This document shows positions 57,485-64,000 of a stretch of 64,000 nt of DNA, in pieces (the first letter of the stretch is position 1; the number at the start of each line of letters is the position of its first letter). The stretch spans positions 62,001-126,000 of the forward strand of contig JAKSUA010000001.1 of assembly GCA_024409235.1 (NCBI GenBank), written 5' to 3'. The position numbers were made by a program, and so were the translations under genes. Under the pieces are notes generated by a model. The model did no database searches and was not told where the DNA came from. It worked only from the letters and a program-made list of their open reading frames with translations. This stretch comes from Bacteroidales bacterium. GTDB lineage: Bacteria > Bacteroidota > Bacteroidia > Bacteroidales > UBA1715.

Positions 57485-60400
57485 CTACTTAACAACAACC
57501 ATAAAGGTTTGATTGCCGACCGCAACAATATATACGCCATCTAAACGAATATCGAATGATAAAATCGGCATATTCGACACGGCACTATGACGTGTAATTA
57601 TTCGGCCATTATTGTCATAAATTGTAATACTGTTTTCACCAGCATTTTTCACATTTATTGTATGATTTACAGCATATACTGCCACTGCATCCGTTAAATC
57701 ATCAACTGCATTTGGTTCCTCATCGTTTTCAGCTTCAGCAATATTTGACATTGCCAAAGAGAACGGTCCTGATTCAGCCTTCAAGAAGTCTTTTGGATTA
57801 ATTACCGTTGGCAGTTTTATACCCACGTAATACGTACTCTTTCCAACACTAGGAACCTCTGCCGTATATGATTTTATACTTGACGGAACTGTTGTTACCG
57901 TATCAATGAACGTATAACCACCGACAGTTGTTTCACGCATTATATAGAACGATGAGTAAGAAATTCCACGGTATTCTTCCCATATCAATTCCACATAACC
58001 CTCACGTTGACTCGGCATTTGTGATAAATGAAGTGTTGTATGAGATTCGCTCAATTCTGTTTCATTGCCGCAGAAGTCTGTTGCCGAAACCTTATAAGAC
58101 CACGAGCGTTCCATTGGATCAACTTCTTCATCCTCATATACACTTAATTCCGAATACGAAACTGTTGCTATCGGTTCATACAAATCAGCCTCTTCTGACT
58201 CACGATATACAGTGTAGTAATCTATCTGATCCGTATTTTCACGCATCCATACAACTAAATTCTTTCCAGTTTCACGACTTACTGTTACTAACGAAATCTC
58301 CGGTTCAGTAAATGATAGACTGATAACCTGTGTCAAAGAATCACGACAACCAGTAGAAGGATCTGTAACCCAAACAGTGTATTCACCAACACCCGAACCA
58401 ATAAGGTCCTTAGCTGTTGAACCATTACTCCATTGATATTCATACTCTCCATTCACAGAAAGGCGAATTTCGCTTTCTCTGTCGCAACGTGGAGTTATCA
58501 CAGTATCAACAGCAACGATAATCTCTGCTGGTTGATGTACAGTATAAGTCTTATACGACTCGCATCCTTTTTCGTCACTGATAAGCACCGTATAGTTACC
58601 AGCTGGTATATTTTCCAAAGATGCGCCAAAGACTTCTGTATTTAACCATTGGTATTGGTAACCTTCCTGAGCTGTAATCGCTATGCTACCATTACTGAAG
58701 CCAAAACATTTTGCATCAGTTATGGAAACCTCTGCCTGAATATCACAATTGTACACAACAACTGCAGTTGCCGTCAATGATGTTTTCTCGCCATTTGAAA
58801 GTTTCGCCGTAACTGTTATGTCAGATTTTCCCGTAACACCTAAAGTTGACAAGAATAATTTTCCTTCTTTCTCCTGAGCAAGAACCACATTCGGACGGGA
58901 ACTTGAAACATCATACGTTATAGCGCTGCCTTCACTAGAAGCAAACATTTCAGTTAGGTCAATTTCAGGATTTTCCATATCGATTTTTAAAGTGTCTATT
59001 ACCAAATCCATCTTAGAATAAACAAATTCCTTCTTTTTAAATACCGCATTTAGTTTTACTTCCTGCATTACATTGAACTGAATAGTAGAATCATTCAAAG
59101 CACCTTCTCCCATAACTGACAAGAATTCCTCATCTTCAGTGGTCCATTCTACAAATTCATATCCACCAAATGCTTTTGCAGATAAAACTGCAGCTGTATT
59201 ATAATCATAGAAATCAGCTCCGTCAACAACACCCATAGTTCTATCATACTCAGCATTTACTCTATATGACTGAACTTTCCATTCTGCCCAGAAAACTTTG
59301 TTGCCATAATCATTTTCTGAAATCACTTCTACAGGGGCACCATCATAATTTGAATTAGAATACCAACCAACGAATGAATATCCTTTACGAGTAACATCTG
59401 TTGGTAGAACAACTCTCTCACCACATAGATAATCTTCGACATATCCTCCGTTTATTCTTCCCTCGCCAACAACATAACTAATCTTACAAGGATTTGGAGT
59501 CCATTTAGCCCAGTATTCTTTGTCGCCATAGGCATCAAGCGGAATTGACAACTCTCCGTCTCCTTCAAGACCTTCATTATCATACCAACCAGCAAATGTG
59601 TAACCTGCTTTTGTTACATTGATAGGAAGAACTGCTCCATTACTATATGTATAAGCAACCACATTTCCACTATTTATATCACCGTCATTCGTATTCAACA
59701 CAACATTGAATGTCATTACATCCCATTTTGCGAAATACATCTTATCACCTAAGTCGGCTGTATCAGTTGCAAGAATTCTCTTTCCAACAAGATTAGGATT
59801 ATCATACCAACCGGCAAACGTGTAACCTGCTTTTGTTACATCTGTCGGTAAACTAACTGCTGTTCCATACTCATATTCATTACAAGCAGTTTCGTTGATA
59901 GTTCCGCCATTTGCATTTAATGCAATGTCAAAAGACTCAACATGCCAGTTTGCAAAATATTCTTTGTTTCCACTTTCATTGTTTGCTATCAATCTAACAA
60001 CATCACCTTCAAGATCTGCATTGTCATACCATCCAACAAATTCATAACCTGTTTTTGTAACATTTGAAGGGAGAACAGCTGCAACACCAAACGTATATGA
60101 AGTAACATTGCCTGAATTAATTGTACCGCCATTTGTATTTAATGTTACATCGAATGTTCCAGCCTGCCATTTTGCATAATATGTCTTATCTCCATATTCA
60201 TTTCCTGTAATTGAAGAAACTGACGCACCATCGAAGTTTGAATTGATATACCATCCTAAGAACGTATTACCAGCTCTTGTAACATCTATTGGCAACGCAG
60301 CGCCAACGCCATAAACATACGAATCAACATTTCCTTCGTTAATTGTTCCATCGTTTACAATCAACACAATCTTGTATTCATTTTCCGTCCATTTTGCCCA

Positions 60401-63400
60401 ATATTCTTTATCGCCATACGCATCAAAAGGAACAGAAGTTATTATCTCACCTTCCAAATCCTCGTTATCATACCAACCAACAAACGTACATCCTGTTTTT
60501 GTAACATTGTTTGGCAAAATAGTTCCGTTACTGTAAGTATATGATGTAACATTTCCACTGTTTACTGTACCGCCATTTGCATTAAGAACAACAGAAAACA
60601 TTTCCACATCCCATTTTGCAAAGAAGCTCTTATTACCAAGATCAGTAGTGCTAATTTCAACATAACGTTCGCCTGTTAAATTCGAGTTATTGTACCAACC
60701 GGCAAATTGATAACCATTTCTTGTAACATCTGTTGGAAGAACGGCACCTCGTTTATATTCATATTCAGTAATTTCGCCAGAATTAATAACACCACCAGTC
60801 GCATTCAATTCTACCGTGTAAGTGTTAACCTTCCATTTTGCATAAAATTCCAAATCCCCTGTTGCATCGGTGCTGATTACAGAGAAAGGTTCTCTTGCAA
60901 ACTCATCATTATCGTACCAACCTTCCAATCTATAACCAGTTTTCACAACGTCAGTTGGCAAAGTAGCACCTACGCCAAACGTATATCTTGTAATATTGCC
61001 ATTAATGATTTCACCATCCATTGGATATAACGTAACATCGTATGCATTTACGCTCCATTTTGCATAATATGTCTTATCACCATATTCATTGTTTGCTACA
61101 GAAACGACTGCAGAACCATCATAGTTGGAATTAGCATACCAGCCACCGAACGTATAACCTGTGCGAGTAACATCTGTTGGCAACGCAGCGCCTTTACCAT
61201 AAACATATTCTGTTGCATAAGATTCATCATTAATTTTACCTTCATTCACAACAAGAACAATGTTATATGTATTCTCAGTCCATTTTGCATAGAATGTTTG
61301 ACTTCCAGTTGTTGTCTCATCAATTCTCCCAATTCTCTCACCAGACAGATCTTCATTTTTATACCATCCTGCAAATGTATAACCAGCTTTTGCAACATCA
61401 CTTGGCAAAGTGGCACCACTTCCAAATGTATAGAATACCACGTTTCCACTTGTGATTGCGCCACCATTAGTATTCAATGAAATATCATAACTATTCAAAG
61501 ACCATTTAGCCCAATAATTACGATTTCCCGTTGCATCAGTTGGAATTTCTGTTTGAACATCACCCTCACAGCTTGAATTATCATACCAACCGGCAAATGT
61601 ATTTCCTGTTTTTGTAATTTGCTCTGCAGTTGGAAGTTTTGCTCCTACACCATACGTATAACCAGTAACATTTCCACTTGCTATCACACCATTATTCGTA
61701 TTCAAAACAACAGAATAAGAATCTGTAGCCCATTTTGCATAATATGTTTTAGCATCTTTTTCAGTTGAAGCGATAATACTTACAACATCACCAAGACAAT
61801 CTTTATCAGCATACCAACCCATAAACACGTATCCTTGTCGTGTTACGTCAGTAGGAAGAACAGAAACAACACCGTACGTATATTCCGAAATATTTCCGGA
61901 ATTTATGCTACCATCTTTTGGATCCAACGTTACTGAATATTTATTTGGAGTCCATTCTGCATAGAATGTTTTGTCACCAGTTTCAGTATTTGCAATAGAA
62001 GTAATTTTTGAGCCCGTTAAATTTGCGTTGTCGTACCAACCAGCAAACGTGCAACCAGTTTTAGTAACATTTGTTGGCAAAGTAACAGATGTTCCTAATT
62101 TGTAATTTTTATTATATGTTACATTAATTGCACCACCATTGGCATCATATGCAATTGTGTATGTTGCCAAAGTCCAGCTTGCTGTAAATGTTTTATCACC
62201 GAAATCCGTTGCAGAAATTGAAGCAGCATCTTTACCACCTTTATCTTTCCATGAAACAAATGTATAACCTGTTTTTGTTACATCTGTTGGGAGAACAACA
62301 CCCGCACCGTATGTATAAGACGTCACATTGTTTGCATTAATTGTTCCGCCATCCACATTCAGTGTAACTGCATACGAAGCATTTCTCCATTTTGCCCAAT
62401 AATTTTTGTTACCTAGATCTGTTTTGCTGATTGTTGTTACAGATCCACCTTCGTAACTTGAATTATCAAACCAACCTACGAATTCATATCCGTTCTTTGT
62501 GACATTTGTTGGCAAAGTTGCACCAACTCCGTAAGTATAAGAAGTAACATTACCCGCATTGATTGTTCCACTGTTTGTCTGCAATGTTATTGTATATGTC
62601 TTTGCTGACCATTTTGCAGTATATGCAACAGCACCAGTTGTACCCTTTGAAATTTGGGTAACCTTGTTATCATCGGCATCATACCAACCAAGGAATGTAT
62701 AACCCACTCTTGTAACATCCGAAGGAAGAATAGTTAAGACATCGTAAGTATATGAAGTTACATTTCCGCTATTGATTTCGCCTTCGTTTGCATCTAATGT
62801 AACAGTATAGATATTTGCCTCCCACTTAGCCCAGAATTCTTTATTACCAAATTCAGTAGAAGTAATTTCTTCTATTGGAGTTCCAACCAGATTGGAATTA
62901 TTATACCAGCCCAAGAAAGTATAGCCTGTTCGTGTTGGATTTGGCAACGTTACCTCATCTTCGTAGTTATATGTATCATTAGAAATTGAAGTACCACCAT
63001 TGGCATTATATGTGATAGTGTAGTCGATTTGAGACCAACTTGCAGTATATGACTTATCACCAATACTATTGTTTGCAATATTTGTTGCTACGGCATCTGT
63101 ATCGTCATCAATCCATCCAGTAAACGTGAAACCAGTCTTGGTAACATCAGTTGGAAGTATTGCTCCTACACCGTAGGTATAAGAAGAAAGATTTCCACTA
63201 TTGATAGATCCACCATCAGTATCTAATGTAACAGCATAACTATTCACATTCCATTTTGCATAGAAAGTCTTGTTTCCTGTTTCTGTAGCAGTAATTGCAA
63301 AGTATCTATTACCATCCAAACTTGATGTTGTATACCAACCTGCAAACGTATAACCCTCACGAGTAACATTTGTAGGAAGAGATTTTAGAGCACCGTAAAC

Positions 63401-64000
63401 ATACTCTGTAACATTTCCACTATTAATAGTGCCGCCATTCGCTTGCAATGTTACAGTATATGTGTTCACTAACCATTTAGCTTCGAATTCCTTGTTTCCA
63501 TAGTCTGTAATTGCAATTGCACGAGTTGCTACACCTCCCAACGCATTTTTAAGCGAGGCACTTGCACCTGCTTCAATCAATGCTGCAAGAAATCTGTCGG
63601 CTGCTTCTCTATCCATTTGTGTCACTAATGTAGATGGTGCAGAATCAACAAGATCTTTTGCTTCTTTTAGTCCTAGTCCCAAATATTCTTTTACCAACTT
63701 GACAACTAGTAGTTTTTGTGCACCAGCAGATTCTAAATACACATCTGTTACACTTGCACCAGCGGCTTCTCCTTCTTTTACCTCGTACCAACCACCAAAA
63801 GTATAACCAGTTCTTGTTACATCTGTTGGAAGCAAGTTATATGTTCCAAATGTGTAACTATCAAAATCACCACCGTTTATTACTCCATTATTTGCATTAA
63901 ATGAAACATCGTATTCTTTTGCTGTCCATTTTGCGTAATATATTTTATCTCCATAGTCACTACCACTAATTTCGGTAAACATATCACCTGTGAAACTAGA
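57485..64000 (-). CDS. Giant secreted Flg_new-repeat protein with embedded L7/L12-like domain (N-terminus outside window)
   Basis: More than 2170 codons; the frame stays open through base 64000 (SSFTGD precedes the first internal Met), so the start is outside. The visible N-terminal part holds 20 full and one partial Listeria-Bacteroides (Flg_new, InlB B-type) repeats of about 74 residues: a TVTLNANGGTINSGNV start, LPTDVTKTGYTFAGWYD middle and K(T/E)(Y/F)(Y/W)AKW end. The first full repeat is split by a 69-residue domain like the C-terminal domain of ribosomal protein L7/L12. After residue 1590 come unassigned beta modules, a SprB-type repeat (SITDAKCFGFSNGSI), FN3-like modules, ESGPFSLAMSNIAEAEN and a divergent type A T9SS tail (IYDNNGRII, then GVYIVAV). 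Surface exposure is inferred. Confidence 0.92.
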   Translation of the reverse strand, partial: SSFTGDMFTEISGSDYGDKIYYAKWTAKEYDVSFNANNGVINGGDFDSYTFGTYNLLPTDVTRTGYTFGGWYEVKEGEAAGASVTDVYLESAGAQKLLVVKLVKEYLGLGLKEAKDLVDSAPSTLVTQMDREAADRFLAALIEAGASASLKNALGGVATRAIAITDYGNKEFEAKWLVNTYTVTLQANGGTINSGNVTEYVYGALKSLPTNVTREGYTFAGWYTTSSLDGNRYFAITATETGNKTFYAKWNVNSYAVTLDTDGGSINSGNLSSYTYGVGAILPTDVTKTGFTFTGWIDDDTDAVATNIANNSIGDKSYTASWSQIDYTITYNANGGTSISNDTYNYEDEVTLPNPTRTGYTFLGWYNNSNLVGTPIEEITSTEFGNKEFWAKWEANIYTVTLDANEGEINSGNVTSYTYDVLTILPSDVTRVGYTFLGWYDADDNKVTQISKGTTGAVAYTAKWSAKTYTITLQTNSGTINAGNVTSYTYGVGATLPTNVTKNGYEFVGWFDNSSYEGGSVTTISKTDLGNKNYWAKWRNASYAVTLNVDGGTINANNVTSYTYGAGVVLPTDVTKTGYTFVSWKDKGGKDAASISATDFGDKTFTASWTLATYTIAYDANGGAINVTYNKNYKLGTSVTLPTNVTKTGCTFAGWYDNANLTGSKITSIANTETGDKTFYAEWTPNKYSVTLDPKDGSINSGNISEYTYGVVSVLPTDVTRQGYVFMGWYADKDCLGDVVSIIASTEKDAKTYYAKWATDSYSVVLNTNNGVIASGNVTGYTYGVGAKLPTAEQITKTGNTFAGWYDNSSCEGDVQTEIPTDATGNRNYWAKWSLNSYDISLNTNGGAITSGNVVFYTFGSGATLPSDVAKAGYTFAGWYKNEDLSGERIGRIDETTTGSQTFYAKWTENTYNIVLVVNEGKINDESYATEYVYGKGAALPTDVTRTGYTFGGWYANSNYDGSAVVSVANNEYGDKTYYAKWSVNAYDVTLYPMDGEIINGNITRYTFGVGATLPTDVVKTGYRLEGWYDNDEFAREPFSVISTDATGDLEFYAKWKVNTYTVELNATGGVINSGEITEYEYKRGAVLPTDVTRNGYQFAGWYNNSNLTGERYVEISTTDLGNKSFFAKWDVEMFSVVLNANGGTVNSGNVTSYTYSNGTILPNNVTKTGCTFVGWYDNEDLEGEIITSVPFDAYGDKEYWAKWTENEYKIVLIVNDGTINEGNVDSYVYGVGAALPIDVTRAGNTFLGWYINSNFDGASVSSITGNEYGDKTYYAKWQAGTFDVTLNTNGGTINSGNVTSYTFGVAAVLPSNVTKTGYEFVGWYDNADLEGDVVRLIANNESGNKEYFANWHVESFDIALNANGGTINETACNEYEYGTAVSLPTDVTKAGYTFAGWYDNPNLVGKRILATDTADLGDKMYFAKWDVMTFNVVLNTNDGDINSGNVVAYTYSNGAVLPINVTKAGYTFAGWYDNEGLEGDGELSIPLDAYGDKEYWAKWTPNPCKISYVVGEGRINGGYVEDYLCGERVVLPTDVTRKGYSFVGWYSNSNYDGAPVEVISENDYGNKVFWAEWKVQSYRVNAEYDRTMGVVDGADFYDYNTAAVLSAKAFGGYEFVEWTTEDEEFLSVMGEGALNDSTIQFNVMQEVKLNAVFKKKEFVYSKMDLVIDTLKIDMENPEIDLTEMFASSEGSAITYDVSSSRPNVVLAQEKEGKLFLSTLGVTGKSDITVTAKLSNGEKTSLTATAVVVYNCDIQAEVSITDAKCFGFSNGSIAITAQEGYQYQWLNTEVFGASLENIPAGNYTVLISDEKGCESYKTYTVHQPAEIIVAVDTVITPRCDRESEIRLSVNGEYEYQWSNGSTAKDLIGSGVGEYTVWVTDPSTGCRDSLTQVISLSFTEPEISLVTVSRETGKNLVVWMRENTDQIDYYTVYRESEEADLYEPIATVSYSELSVYEDEEVDPMERSWSYKVSATDFCGNETELSESHTTLHLSQMPSQREGYVELIWEEYRGISYSSFYIMRETTVGGYTFIDTVTTVPSSIKSYTAEVPSVGKSTYYVGIKLPTVINPKDFLKAESGPFSLAMSNIAEAENDEEPNAVDDLTDAVAVYAVNHTINVKNAGENSITIYDNNGRIITRHSAVSNMPILSFDIRLDGVYIVAVGNQTFMVVVK
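59279..64000. repeat. Array of Listeria-Bacteroides (Flg_new) repeats
   Basis: Twenty complete units of about 222 bp and one partial, ending at the Trp codon at 59279. The two blocks 60389-61279 and 59501-60388 (891 and 888 bp) are four-repeat superunits: repeats 13-16 match 17-20 one by one, and repeat 21 again resembles 13 and 17. Confidence 0.9.
63542..63748 (-). other. Ribosomal L7/L12 C-terminal-like domain inside the repeat protein
   Basis: Translated in the frame of the giant gene, this gives a 69-residue segment starting TDVYLESAGAQKLLVV, with the hallmark GLGLKEAKDLV and the ending LIEAGASASLKNA. From memory, the GLGLKEAKDLV block is the same as in E. coli L7/L12. It sits between the GWY turn and the final strand of one Flg_new repeat, and the repeat resumes in frame (ITDYGNKEFEAKW). 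Confidence 0.85.

Noticed and set aside
59279..64000. Regularly spaced repeats suggesting a CRISPR or satellite array
   Set aside because: The period is about 222 bp, copies are divergent and lie in one open frame that encodes Flg_new repeats.

Overview
The window looks like a chromosomal segment of an AT-rich member of the Bacteroidetes, most likely order Bacteroidales. The reasons are: secreted proteins ending in type IX secretion (T9SS) sorting domains of type A and type B; many start sites preceded by the Bacteroidetes -7 box (TAnnTTTG) instead of a strong Shine-Dalgarno sequence; housekeeping genes of Bacteroidetes style; and giant proteins built from CHU-type Ig-like, Big_2, SprB and Listeria-Bacteroides (Flg_new) repeats. 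No T9SS machinery, tRNA, rRNA, integrase, transposase or CRISPR array was seen.

Layout. 2-2149 (+): ferrous iron transporter FeoB, cut by the left edge. 2150-2576: gene-free, hairpin-rich intergenic repeats. 2577-4233 (-): shikimate-pathway pair aroB-aroD with a 14 nt overlap. 4392-9240 (-): an apparent three-gene secretion operon (tail-fibre-like surface protein, T9SS-sorted GxSxG esterase-like protein, small lipoprotein). 9380-9751 (-): yraN. 9893-30259 (-): two giant paralogues (3123 and 3621 aa) with type B sorting domains, sharing a perfectly identical 611 bp 3' end. 30476-31221 (-): sufE-sufT for iron-sulfur cluster assembly. 31222-34200: a displaced lysA 3' end with its own terminator, a five-gene cassette with two TerB-like proteins, and a rod-shaped structured RNA. 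34201-38085: lysA, a thioredoxin-like lipoprotein, a bifunctional-nuclease/UVR protein (+), and hisS. 38201-64000 (-): three more giant secreted proteins (3142, 3082 and more than 2165 aa) with type A-like sorting domains; the last runs off the right edge.

How it fits together. Five giant proteins take up roughly 45 kb, all on the minus strand. They look like modular cell-surface proteins that diversify by repeat duplication and by gene conversion between neighbours. Each appears to be its own transcription unit, because terminators follow their stop codons. The housekeeping genes lie in small operons between them.

Most notable: (1) a domain closely resembling the C-terminal domain of ribosomal protein L7/L12 sits in frame inside one Flg_new repeat of the last giant protein (about 63542-63748); (2) a coding relic of the lysA 3' end, differing mostly at silent sites, bounds a TerB gene cassette together with the intact lysA, as expected for an element inserted at the end of lysA; (3) a 6S-like RNA candidate lies inside that interval. 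Functions of the giant proteins and of the TerB cassette are inferred from domain types only.
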